Of a stretch of 64,000 nucleotides of DNA, positions 52,958 through 61,122 are shown in pieces. Location: assembly GCA_050944435.1 (NCBI GenBank), contig JBMNRB010000006.1:1-64000 (forward strand). The letters run 5' to 3'. Each line of letters starts with the position of its first letter. The first letter of the stretch is position 1. Position numbers and translations under genes: made by a program. The notes below the pieces were generated by a model. That model saw only the letters and a program-made list of their open reading frames with translations. It was not told the DNA's origin and did not search any database. The DNA comes from Ruminococcus_G sp050944435. GTDB lineage: Bacteria > Bacillota > Clostridia > Lachnospirales > Lachnospiraceae.

Positions 52958-53799
52958 GTGATACCATTTTAAAAGCGGAAGAACTGAAATTTTCTTATGA
53001 TGACGACGATACCCATTCTCTGAACGGCCTTTCCCTGGAGATAAAAAAAGGCCAGAAAATTGCGGTCATGGGCGCCAACGGCAGCGGAAAATCCACTTTC
53101 TTTCTTTGCTGTACCGGAATTTTAAAGCCCCAGTCGGGTAAACTGTATTTCCACGGACAAGAATTGTCTTACAGCAAAAAGGGGCTGCAGGATTTAAGAA
53201 GTAAAGTGGGAATTGTTTTCCAGGATCCGGACAATCAGCTTTTCTCTGCCAGCGTATACCAGGAGATATCCTTTGGACCGTTGAACCTGGGGATGGAAGA
53301 AGAAAAAGTAAAAGAAGAAGTAGAAAATATTATTCAGCGGCTGGAAATTACGCCCTTTCGCCATAAACCCACCCATGCGCTGAGCGGAGGACAGAAAAAG
53401 CAGGTGTCCATCGCGGATATCCTGGTGATGCATCCGGAAATCATCATTCTGGATGAACCGGCGGCCGCCTTGGATCCCAAGCACACGATTCTGGTTAATC
53501 ATATTGTGGATCAGATGACGGAAGAAGGCATTACTGTTCTTATGGCCACCCATGACGTAAATTACGCATACGAATGGGCGGATGAAGTGATTCTCTTTGA
53601 AAGCGGGAGAGTATTGAGACAGGGAAGTCCCCAGCATTTATTTTCAGATTCAGAAGTGTTAAGAAAAACCAATCTGGAACCACCGGTGGTTCTGGAATTT
53701 TTTGAAAGTCTCTGCAGAAAGGGAATTCTTGACTCTTCCCTTCCTGCTCCTAAAAACCTGAAGACTCTGGAAAAATATATTGAAAATATCAATTCATAA
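52954..53799 (+). CDS. cbiO: ECF transporter ATPase CbiO
   Basis: This 281-residue ATPase has Walker A GANGSGKST (residues 40-48), the Q-loop VFQDPDNQLF, which is typical of ECF ATPases, the signature LSGGQKKQ, and Walker B IIILDEPAAALDP. GGAGG precedes ATG 52954. Its stop lies 3 bases from the stop of the convergent aroA gene, with no terminator visible between them. Confidence 0.94.
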   Translation: MSDTILKAEELKFSYDDDDTHSLNGLSLEIKKGQKIAVMGANGSGKSTFFLCCTGILKPQSGKLYFHGQELSYSKKGLQDLRSKVGIVFQDPDNQLFSASVYQEISFGPLNLGMEEEKVKEEVENIIQRLEITPFRHKPTHALSGGQKKQVSIADILVMHPEIIILDEPAAALDPKHTILVNHIVDQMTEEGITVLMATHDVNYAYEWADEVILFESGRVLRQGSPQHLFSDSEVLRKTNLEPPVVLEFFESLCRKGILDSSLPAPKNLKTLEKYIENINS

Positions 53800-53802
53800 A
53801 AG

Positions 53803-55080
53803 TTAATTCTGAAGGCTGTAAAGATCACGGAAAAAGTCCGGATAGGAAATGGAGATGCAGTCATCCTTTTCAATCCTGGTGATTCCGTCGGCTGCCATGC
53901 CGGCAATGGCGAAGGACATGGCAATCCGGTGATCCAGACGGCTGTCGATGGCGGCGCCCCGAAGAGGGGTTCCGCCTTTTATGATCATACCGTCATCGGT
54001 ACCTTCGATGGCGGCTCCCATTTTGGCCATTTCTGTTACCATAGCGTCAATCCTGTTGGATTCCTTTACTTTCAGCTCCTGAGCGTCCTTGATAATGGTA
54101 GTTCCCCTGGCATTGGCAGCCAGTACGGCAAGGATGGGAATTTCATCGATTAAGGAGGGGATGATCTCGCCTTCGATGGTGACGCCATGCAGCTGACTGG
54201 ATTGAACGAGAAGATCAGCCACGGGTTCGCCTCCCTGCATACGCTGATTTAACAGTGAGATCCTGCCGCCCATCTGTCTGCAGACTCTTAAGACGCCGTC
54301 CCTTGTTGGGTTGATTCCCACATTTTTCAGGAGAACTTCAGAATCGGGCACCAGCAGGGCCGCAGCGATAAAGTATGCGGCGGAGGAGATATCGCCCGGC
54401 ACTTCGATCTTTTGTCCGGTCATCCGCGGATTGGGCTGAACGGTGGCCGTAGTGCCTTCGGCGGATACTTCGGCGCCGAAATACTGCAGCATCTGTTCCG
54501 TATGGTTTCGTGACAGATAGGGCTCCGTGACGGAGGTGGGGCCGTCGCCGTACAGGCCGGCCAGAAGAACACAGGATTTCACCTGAGCGGATGCCACCGG
54601 CGATTGATAATGAATACCGCGAAGCTTTCCGCCGGTGATGGCCAGGGGAGCGCATCCGTTGTCCTTTACGCTGCGGATGTCTCCGCCCATCTGCCTTAAA
54701 GGGGTCATGATTCGTTCCATGGGACGTTTCTGAATGGAAGCGTCTCCTGTCAGTTCACAGGAAAAATCCTGGCCGCACAGAATTCCTGAAATCAGACGGG
54801 TAGTGGTACCGCTGTTTCCGGCGTCTAAAACAGACGCCGGTTTTTTTAATCCGTGCAGTCCTTTGCCCTGTATACGAACGATGGTTCCTTTGTTTTCAAT
54901 GGGAACTCCCATTTTCTGAAAGCAGGAAATGGTGGAGAGACAGTCCGCGCCCTGAAGGAAATTGGTGATTTCCGTTGTTCCCTCAGAAATGGCGCCCAGC
55001 ATAATCCCTCTGTGAGAAATAGATTTATCGCCGGGAATGGTGATCTCACCCTTTAACCTTCTGCTTTTCTTTATTTCCAT
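53803..55080 (-). CDS. aroA: 3-phosphoshikimate 1-carboxyvinyltransferase (EPSP synthase)
   Basis: This 425-residue enzyme joins shikimate 3-phosphate and phosphoenolpyruvate, the sixth step of the shikimate pathway. Recognisable motifs are GDKSISHRGIMLGA at the N-terminus, DAGNSGTTTRL (about residue 86), the RPM segment KRPMERIMTPL, and the C-terminal LDHRIAMSFAIAG. It is the last gene of the minus-strand aroF-tyrA-aroA operon; the tyrA stop lies 9 bases before its start. Confidence 0.96.
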   Translation of the reverse strand: MEIKKSRRLKGEITIPGDKSISHRGIMLGAISEGTTEITNFLQGADCLSTISCFQKMGVPIENKGTIVRIQGKGLHGLKKPASVLDAGNSGTTTRLISGILCGQDFSCELTGDASIQKRPMERIMTPLRQMGGDIRSVKDNGCAPLAITGGKLRGIHYQSPVASAQVKSCVLLAGLYGDGPTSVTEPYLSRNHTEQMLQYFGAEVSAEGTTATVQPNPRMTGQKIEVPGDISSAAYFIAAALLVPDSEVLLKNVGINPTRDGVLRVCRQMGGRISLLNQRMQGGEPVADLLVQSSQLHGVTIEGEIIPSLIDEIPILAVLAANARGTTIIKDAQELKVKESNRIDAMVTEMAKMGAAIEGTDDGMIIKGGTPLRGAAIDSRLDHRIAMSFAIAGMAADGITRIEKDDCISISYPDFFRDLYSLQN

Positions 55081-55089
55081 ATGCGACTC

Positions 55090-56187
55090 CTATCTTTTAT
55101 GTAAAGTATAGTTCCGGTCAGATAAAATTTTTTCGGCTGTGGTACAGGATTCCTGATCATAAAATTCAATGCGCAGGACGCCCTCACCGAATTCCCGGTT
55201 ATGAATGATTCCTATGTTTTTTATGCTGATATTGTTGGTTGCCAGCATGGTTGCCACGGTGGCGATGCCTCCGGCTTCATCATAGATGTCACAATAAATA
55301 TCATAAGTTTTGCGGATGGGACCGCTGAAATTGTCGGGAATGGCGTCCCGGTACTCTCTGGCCTGCTGGAACATGCGGTATATATTGTCGGATTCTTCCT
55401 GATCTACCCAGCACCGGGCTTGTACCAGCAGCCGGATGTATTCGTCCAGTACCCGTGAGATCTGTGCTCTGTTCTCCAGGCAGATGGGCTGCCACATGTC
55501 GGGAGAGGAAGAGGCGATACGGGTAATATCTTTAAAACCGCCTGCGGCTACCGTCCGCATATGCTGATCAGGAGTATCCAGTTGATGAACCAGGTTAACT
55601 AAAGATGAAGCGACAATATGAGGCAGATGGCTGACGGCAGCTGTAATATAATCGTGTTCTTCATAGGTCAGCACCATGGGAATAGCGCCGATGGATTTTA
55701 CCAGTTCCAGAAAATCTCCCAGTTGGGTTACGTTGATTTCACCGCCGGGTGTAATCATATAATAGGCGTTTTCAAGAAGGTAATCCTTGGCGTTTTTAAG
55801 TCCTGTTTTTTCTGAACCGGCCATAGGATGACCGCCGATGAAATTGGCGTCCAGTTCAAGTTCCGTTACCGCTTTGTGAATTTCTCCTTTTACGCTGCCT
55901 ACATCGGTGATGATGCAGTCCGGTTTAATGACATCTTTTAAAAATTTCAGATACTCTATATTGGCGGAGACCGGAGCACAGAGAAAAATGTAGTCACATT
56001 GACGGAAACGCTCATCGCGGGCCGCCAAAGATTCATCAATTAGATGTTCTGAAAAAGCCAGTTCCAGGGTGGCCGGCGTGGCGGAGTACGCCATCAGATG
56101 ATATTCCGGATGAAATTTTCGCAGAGCCTTTGCGATGGAACCTCCGATCAGTCCCAGGCCGATAAACCCAATAGTGATTGTTTTCAT
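55090..56187 (-). CDS. tyrA: Prephenate dehydrogenase with C-terminal ACT domain
   Basis: This 365-residue enzyme oxidises and decarboxylates prephenate to 4-hydroxyphenylpyruvate on the way to tyrosine. The NAD site is GFIGLGLIGGSIAKAL (residues 7-22), with GGHPMAGSEKTG near 138 and VSHLPH near 195. The last 70 or so residues (GGIATVATMLATNNISIKNI, split as GGIATVATML and NNISIKNIGI) form an ACT domain, the usual site for tyrosine feedback. It lies 2 bases after aroF. Confidence 0.95.
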   Translation of the reverse strand: MKTITIGFIGLGLIGGSIAKALRKFHPEYHLMAYSATPATLELAFSEHLIDESLAARDERFRQCDYIFLCAPVSANIEYLKFLKDVIKPDCIITDVGSVKGEIHKAVTELELDANFIGGHPMAGSEKTGLKNAKDYLLENAYYMITPGGEINVTQLGDFLELVKSIGAIPMVLTYEEHDYITAAVSHLPHIVASSLVNLVHQLDTPDQHMRTVAAGGFKDITRIASSSPDMWQPICLENRAQISRVLDEYIRLLVQARCWVDQEESDNIYRMFQQAREYRDAIPDNFSGPIRKTYDIYCDIYDEAGGIATVATMLATNNISIKNIGIIHNREFGEGVLRIEFYDQESCTTAEKILSDRNYTLHKR

Positions 56188-56189
56188 CT

Positions 56190-57203
56190 TTACAGTTTCC
56201 TTTCTGCCAGTTTGATATACCCCTGCAGATCGTCCATCAACCGATTAAAATTATCAAAAGTCAGGGATTGGGGACCGTCTGAGAGAGCGTGGGCCGGATC
56301 ATTATGAACTTCGATCATCAGTCCGTCTGCGCCGCAGGCCACAGCTGCTTTGGCCAGGGGCCCCACATAGGAGTAAACACCGGTGGCGTGGCTGGGATCC
56401 ACGATGATGGGAAGGTGGGATTTCTCTTTGATGACAGGGACAGCGCTTAAATCCAGCGTATTTCTGGTTGAGGTTTCGAAGGTACGAATTCCCCTTTCAC
56501 AGAGAACCACATTGGGGTTGCCAGCGGAAATAATGTATTCTGCGGCGTTCAGCCATTCATCGATGGTGGCGGCAAGCCCTCTTTTGAGAAGAACGGGAAG
56601 ACCCGATTGTCCGGCCTCGCGAAGAAGCTGAAAATTCTGCATATTGCGGGCACCGATCTGAATCATATCTACGTATTTAACCGCTGCGTTGATAGCGTCA
56701 GCGCTGATCACTTCACAAATCGTCTTTAATCCAAATTCTTTTCCCGCCTGTGCCATATATTTTAATCCTTCTTCCTCCAACCCCTGGAAAGAGTAGGGGG
56801 AAGTACGGGGTTTATATGCTCCGCCGCGGACAAACTGGGCTCCCGCGCTCTTCACGGCCCGGGCGATTGTCATCAGCTGTTCTTCGTTTTCCACTGCGCA
56901 GGGACCGGCCATGACGGTGAGCGTATCGGGACCGATTTCCACATTGCCCACCTTGATGCGGGAGGGTTCCGGATGAAATTTCTTGTTGGTCAACTTATAG
57001 CTTTCCGTCACCGGGACAATCTTGTCTACAAAAGGCATCAGTTCAATATTTTCGTTACAGAGGCGGTTCTTGTTGCCAACCACACCGATGATGGTGACTT
57101 CTTTTCCTTGGGAGAGATGAGTTTCCAGCCCGTTGTTTAAAATAAGTTTTTTTACGTTGTCAACGGCGCTCTTTGGGGCGCCGGGTTTCATTACAATAAT
57201 CAT
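56190..57203 (-). CDS. aroF: 3-deoxy-7-phosphoheptulonate synthase (DAHP synthase)
   Basis: This 337-residue enzyme of the type I-beta class condenses phosphoenolpyruvate and erythrose 4-phosphate. An N-terminal ferredoxin-like regulatory domain (about 1-70) precedes the barrel. The barrel has MAGPCAVENEEQ, RGGAYKPRTSPYSFQG (about 130-145), LLKRGLAAT and IVDPSHATG. It is the first gene of the aromatic operon, preceded by a promoter and two palindromes. Confidence 0.96.
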   Translation of the reverse strand: MIIVMKPGAPKSAVDNVKKLILNNGLETHLSQGKEVTIIGVVGNKNRLCNENIELMPFVDKIVPVTESYKLTNKKFHPEPSRIKVGNVEIGPDTLTVMAGPCAVENEEQLMTIARAVKSAGAQFVRGGAYKPRTSPYSFQGLEEEGLKYMAQAGKEFGLKTICEVISADAINAAVKYVDMIQIGARNMQNFQLLREAGQSGLPVLLKRGLAATIDEWLNAAEYIISAGNPNVVLCERGIRTFETSTRNTLDLSAVPVIKEKSHLPIIVDPSHATGVYSYVGPLAKAAVACGADGLMIEVHNDPAHALSDGPQSLTFDNFNRLMDDLQGYIKLAERKL

Positions 57204-57242
57204 GGTCTTTACCTCATTTTTTCACAAAAATCAACAGTTTTA

Positions 57243-57271
57243 ATTCTAATTCATGTCAGGAAAAAAGTCAA
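57243..57271 (-). promoter_or_regulatory. Promoter of aroF-tyrA-aroA
   Basis: On the minus strand: TTGACT (57271-57266), a 17-base spacer and TAGAAT (57248-57243), 40 bases before the aroF start. Confidence 0.7.
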
Positions 57272-57280
57272 TACTTTATC

Positions 57281-57306
57281 ACTTTAAAGTTTAACGCTTT
57301 AAAGCG
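57281..57306. promoter_or_regulatory. Twin CTTTAAAG palindromes upstream of the aro promoter
   Basis: Two perfect palindromes, ACTTTAAAGT (57281-57290) and CGCTTTAAAGCG (57295-57306), share the core CTTTAAAG, with centres 15 bases apart. They sit just upstream of the -35 box of the aro promoter and about 90 bases before the alarmone synthetase gene. They could be tandem sites for a dimeric regulator of either gene. Confidence 0.5.
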
Positions 57307-57396
57307 AATCCAAACCAATTGTTTAAAAACATTTAAAAAAATCCTTTCGATTCTTTTAGGTTTTATGAGTAACCTTTTCTGTGAGGTGATGAAAAT

Positions 57397-58119
57397 ATGA
57401 TGCAAAACATTTTAAAAAATATGTGCAATCGGACAGTAGGAGATCAGACAATTGTAGAAGTAACACAGATCAAACCGGAAGAGGAATACCATTTGTTTCT
57501 TCCAACGGCAGGAGACGTGCTGAATATTACAGAGCAGTATAACCAGATTATGTTTTTTTATGAAGCAGGGATCAGTCAGATTACGGCGAAACTTGAAATA
57601 CTGAACCGGGAATTTCAGGCTTGTCATGACAGAAATCCCATTGAGGATATCAAAAGCAGAATTAAATCTCCTGAAAGCATTAAGGAAAAAATGATTCGGC
57701 AGAAGATTCCACTGACTGTGAGCGGTATGGTTAAAAACATTATGGATATCGCCGGAGTGAGGGTTGTATGCCCTTTTATTTCAGATGTATATCATATTGC
57801 CGGGCTGCTCTTAAAGCAGTCGGATATTGAAAAAATAAAGATAAAAGATTATATAAAGAGTCCAAAATCCAACGGATATAGAAGCCTTCATCTTAGCGTT
57901 ATGATTACAGTTTACTTTTCGGATCATAAGTGTGCCGTACCTGTGGAAATACAGCTTCGAACCATTGCGATGGAATTCTGGGCCAGTCTGGAGCACCAGC
58001 TCAGATACAAGAAAAGCAGGGAATTTACGCAGGAAATGCAGGAGCAATTGAAGGAATGTGCGGATATTGTCACCCAGGCAGATGAATGCATGCAGAATTT
58101 GGCAGGACAGTGGTTATAA
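57397..58119 (+). CDS. Small alarmone synthetase (RelA/SpoT domain)
   Basis: This 240-residue protein consists of a (p)ppGpp synthetase domain without hydrolase or TGS/ACT domains. Visible motifs are IKSPESIKEKMIRQK (substrate loop), MDIAGVRVVC, KSNGYRSLHL and the catalytic EIQLRT near residue 190. It would make ppGpp or pppGpp from ATP and GDP/GTP, as YjbM/YwaC do. GAGGTGAT precedes its start. It is divergent from the aromatic operon. Confidence 0.92.
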   Translation: MMQNILKNMCNRTVGDQTIVEVTQIKPEEEYHLFLPTAGDVLNITEQYNQIMFFYEAGISQITAKLEILNREFQACHDRNPIEDIKSRIKSPESIKEKMIRQKIPLTVSGMVKNIMDIAGVRVVCPFISDVYHIAGLLLKQSDIEKIKIKDYIKSPKSNGYRSLHLSVMITVYFSDHKCAVPVEIQLRTIAMEFWASLEHQLRYKKSREFTQEMQEQLKECADIVTQADECMQNLAGQWL

Positions 58120-58206
58120 TTGTTTAATTTTTGTTTAATAAATCCATACGAAATTATTAGATATGGAAAATAAACTAAACGGCAGAACAGGATAGGAGGA
58201 AATCAA

Positions 58207-59283
58207 ATGGAACGAATCGTGATTATACCCGCGTTGAATCCGGAGCCTCTGCTTAAGGATCTCGTGAAAAGAAATTGGGAATTGGAAAATCAGGTTATTT
58301 TGGTCAATGATGGAAGCGATGAAGAATATATGCCTCTATTTCAGGAACTGATGGAGCAGTGCATCGTTTTGCACCACAGGAAAAACAGAGGGAAAGGGGC
58401 GGCTATTAAAACAGCGCTGCGGTATATAAAGGAGGAGCTGTGGGAGTACAGCGTAATAGGTATCATGGATGCGGATGGACAGCATCTTGCTGATGATATG
58501 GAAAAGCTGCTGATGAAAGCCACAGCTAACCCTAAAACGTTAGTTTTGGGAAGCAGGACGATGGATGAAACAGTGCCCTGGAAATCCAGAATCGGCAATC
58601 ATATTACATGCAGGGTTTTCCAGTGGACGACGGGAATAAAAGTATCAGATACACAAACTGGGCTTAGGGCGTTTTCAACAGATCTTTTGGATTTCATGCT
58701 GGAAATTTCAGGAGAGAGATATGAGTATGAGATGAACGTTCTGGTAAAGGCAGCAAAAGAAAAAATTCCCATTCTGGAAGTGCCTGTACATACTATTTAT
58801 CATGATGGAAACAACAGTTGTTCTCATTTCCGGAAAGTGAGAGATTCCATCCGGATCTACCGGCAGCTTTTAAAGTTTTCTGTTGTTTCCTTTTCCAGTT
58901 TTCTTTTGGATTACGGAATGTTTGTATTATTGACTGCCTTTATGCCAAAAATGCCGCGTTTTATTCTGGCGGCAAATATTGCGGCCAGAATAGTAAGCGG
59001 AGGATACAACTATACGGTGAACTGCCGGTTTGTATTCCATGAAAAAAAGTCGGCGAAGTCAGCGCTGGATTATGTGGCTTTGGCTGCTGGGATTCTGCTT
59101 TTAAATAATCTTTTGCTTCAAATGTTTCTGCAGCTCTTTCATATTCCGGTATATCCATCAAAAATTTTGACGGAATGTACGTTGTTCGTTATCAGTTGGC
59201 TGGTACAGAAAGAATTTATTTTTAAGAAAAAAGCCAAAAAGGCGGTACAAAAATTAGGGAGAAAAAGAGGTGAATGGATATGA
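58207..59283 (+). CDS. Glycosyltransferase family 2 fused to a GtrA domain
   Basis: This 358-residue fusion has an N-terminal GT-A domain related to polyprenyl-phosphate glycosyltransferases: VNDGSDEE at 33-40, DAD at 88-90 and GLRAFS near 155. Four membrane segments of the GtrA type follow from about residue 220. Such proteins probably load a sugar on undecaprenyl phosphate and help flip it to the outer face for transfer to an external polymer or lipid. AGGAGG precedes its start. It overlaps the next gene by 4 bases. Confidence 0.87.
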   Translation: MERIVIIPALNPEPLLKDLVKRNWELENQVILVNDGSDEEYMPLFQELMEQCIVLHHRKNRGKGAAIKTALRYIKEELWEYSVIGIMDADGQHLADDMEKLLMKATANPKTLVLGSRTMDETVPWKSRIGNHITCRVFQWTTGIKVSDTQTGLRAFSTDLLDFMLEISGERYEYEMNVLVKAAKEKIPILEVPVHTIYHDGNNSCSHFRKVRDSIRIYRQLLKFSVVSFSSFLLDYGMFVLLTAFMPKMPRFILAANIAARIVSGGYNYTVNCRFVFHEKKSAKSALDYVALAAGILLLNNLLLQMFLQLFHIPVYPSKILTECTLFVISWLVQKEFIFKKKAKKAVQKLGRKRGEWI

Positions 59284-60314
59284 AGCAAAAATTATTAATA
59301 TTTGCAGCCGATCTTTTGATTGCAGCGCTTTTGTTAGGAGGAATTTACAGTACAAACTACCTGGTTCCCCAGAAGGGAGTGGAAGCCCAGACTATGTCCG
59401 TTAGACCGACGGAGGAGAACATATCTGTGCAGACGCAGACGGAAAGCAGTACGGAAGAACTTCGAAGGACAAAAGTCTCGTTTGATACCGAAGACTGGCA
59501 TCAAAAATTTGCAGATAAATTTACAGATACTGTTGTTTCTACTGATACATCCTATACCAGTCCTAATGTTTCTGTGAAGTTAACGTACGATTCCTTTCGG
59601 ACAAACCGCCTGGACAGTTCAGAAAAGGGAAACCATCTAAAATATGGAACAAATGTGTCTTATGTTCTTGCTGATATTTATATTGGAGATATCACTTGTT
59701 TTCAGACATGTTTTGCAGAGAACATCTACGGAGTGGGACATTCAGAACTTCTTACGAGTATGTCGGAAAGGATGAAATCCATTCTTGCCGTTAACGGAGA
59801 TTCTTACAGCAACAGCCGTCACCAGAATAACGGTACGATTATACGCAACGGAGTGATATACCGGGCACAGCCCACCGATATGGAGACCTGTGTGTTGAAC
59901 TGGGACGGTACGATGAAAATATACAGTCCTGAAGAATTGAATACCAGCCAGTTAATTGAAAGCGGCGCTTATCAGAGTTGGGTCTTCGGCCCCAGTCTTT
60001 TGGATGAGAATGGGAAGGCAAAAACGTCTTTTCAAACCTGGGATTATATCAGAGAATCCCACCCCAGGACGGCTATCGGATATTATGAACCGGGGCATTA
60101 CTGTCTTCTGGTTGTTGACGGCAGACAGGACAGTTCCAGAGGAATGTTTTTAGATGAGATGGCCGGTCTGTTTCAGAAGCTCGGGTGCAAAGCGGCTTAT
60201 AATCTGGACGGAGGTCACTGTTCTTTTATGACTATGGGAAATCAGGTGGCAAACAGTCCATACAGCCCGTCACACAGAATTCAGGATGGCATATTTATTA
60301 CGGAGGGATTGTAA
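59280..60314 (+). CDS. Phosphodiester glycosidase-family protein
   Basis: This 344-residue exported or membrane-anchored protein has a signal anchor at residues 6-26. A polar linker is followed by the NAGPA-type phosphodiester glycosidase domain (about residues 125-344: ILAVNGDSYSN, HPRTAIGYYEPGHY, AAYNLDGGHCSFM). The domain cleaves or modifies sugar-1-phosphodiester bonds, so it may trim or remodel a phosphosugar on the cell surface. ATG 59280 is chosen because it overlaps the previous stop (ATGA) at good distance from AGAGGTG. Confidence 0.83.
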   Translation: MKQKLLIFAADLLIAALLLGGIYSTNYLVPQKGVEAQTMSVRPTEENISVQTQTESSTEELRRTKVSFDTEDWHQKFADKFTDTVVSTDTSYTSPNVSVKLTYDSFRTNRLDSSEKGNHLKYGTNVSYVLADIYIGDITCFQTCFAENIYGVGHSELLTSMSERMKSILAVNGDSYSNSRHQNNGTIIRNGVIYRAQPTDMETCVLNWDGTMKIYSPEELNTSQLIESGAYQSWVFGPSLLDENGKAKTSFQTWDYIRESHPRTAIGYYEPGHYCLLVVDGRQDSSRGMFLDEMAGLFQKLGCKAAYNLDGGHCSFMTMGNQVANSPYSPSHRIQDGIFITEGL

Positions 60315-60539
60315 ATGAAGATAACAGAATTGTTAAAAACAGCAGGATATCATATCTGTATTATCTGCAGCATTGTTCTTTTGGCAACGCAGGTGCTGGA
60401 CTGGTTTAATCCTTATATGGATTTCCTGGGACATTCCATGTTTATATTGGACTTACTGTGTATCAGTTCAATCTGTCTTGGAGTTAACAAAATATTTAAA
60501 AAGTCATTGGGAAGGAGGAAGAGAAAATGTTGGAAGTAA
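60315..60539 (+). CDS. Small two-helix membrane protein
   Basis: The 74-residue protein starts on the base after the preceding stop. It has two hydrophobic segments (about residues 12-29 and 36-57) and a very basic C-terminus (KKSLGRRKRK). It overlaps the next gene by 13 bases. I do not recognise a family. It may be an assembly partner for the membrane enzymes on either side. Confidence 0.6.
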   Translation: MKITELLKTAGYHICIICSIVLLATQVLDWFNPYMDFLGHSMFILDLLCISSICLGVNKIFKKSLGRRKRKCWK

Positions 60540-61021
60540 ATCTGAGAATATTTTTTCCCAAAAAGGAAACAGCACTTTTCCCTGATTATCATAGACATAT
60601 GGAGATGCTTCAGAACAAATTAAAAGGAAAGGTATCGGCATATCTGGACGGAAGAGAGGCTATGCAGATTTATCAATATTATTCCCTTTCTCCAATGGGC
60701 TGTATGGAAACAAGGTACCTGAGACGTATGCAGATTGGAAAAAGTGTGATGTGCATCAAAGAAGGCATAAGAGAATATACGAAAAAATGCGGAGAAAGCA
60801 GGCACATACCGCGGATTTTTCTGCGGGTGATGTACCAATATCTTAAAATGTATCTGAATTCGCTGGACTATATTGTAGTGGCGGATAGACAGGTGGAAGA
60901 AGAATTGAAAGAAGAGGGGGTATGCAGACCTCAGTTTTGGGAAATTCCAGCCGGAACGGAAGAACAAAGAGCAGAAGGTCCTTTCCTCTGGCTGGATCTG
61001 TATCAGAAGATGGCAGCATAG
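60527..61021 (+). CDS. Protein resembling the N-terminal half of a GT-B glycosyltransferase
   Basis: This 164-residue cytosolic protein has no close family that I recognise. Its C-terminal part (NSLDYIVVADRQVEEELKEE ... FWEIPAGTEE) has the pattern of the hinge in GT4 enzymes, where a serine/valine-containing helix is followed by a V/EIPxG turn; the GT4 protein at 63462 has VPSEKVRKIL ... WVIPSGI at the same place. The nucleotide-sugar-binding second half is absent. GGAGGAAGAG precedes ATG 60527. It could be a truncated enzyme or a non-catalytic partner. Confidence 0.5.
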   Translation: MLEVNLRIFFPKKETALFPDYHRHMEMLQNKLKGKVSAYLDGREAMQIYQYYSLSPMGCMETRYLRRMQIGKSVMCIKEGIREYTKKCGESRHIPRIFLRVMYQYLKMYLNSLDYIVVADRQVEEELKEEGVCRPQFWEIPAGTEEQRAEGPFLWLDLYQKMAA

Positions 61022-61122
61022 GATGTTGAGAATTATTTAAAAACTGTTTAAAAAATCTCACTGGATTGTTTAGGCGACCGTGCTATCTTTAATGCAGAAA
61101 AAGATGACAGGGAGGAAAGGCC

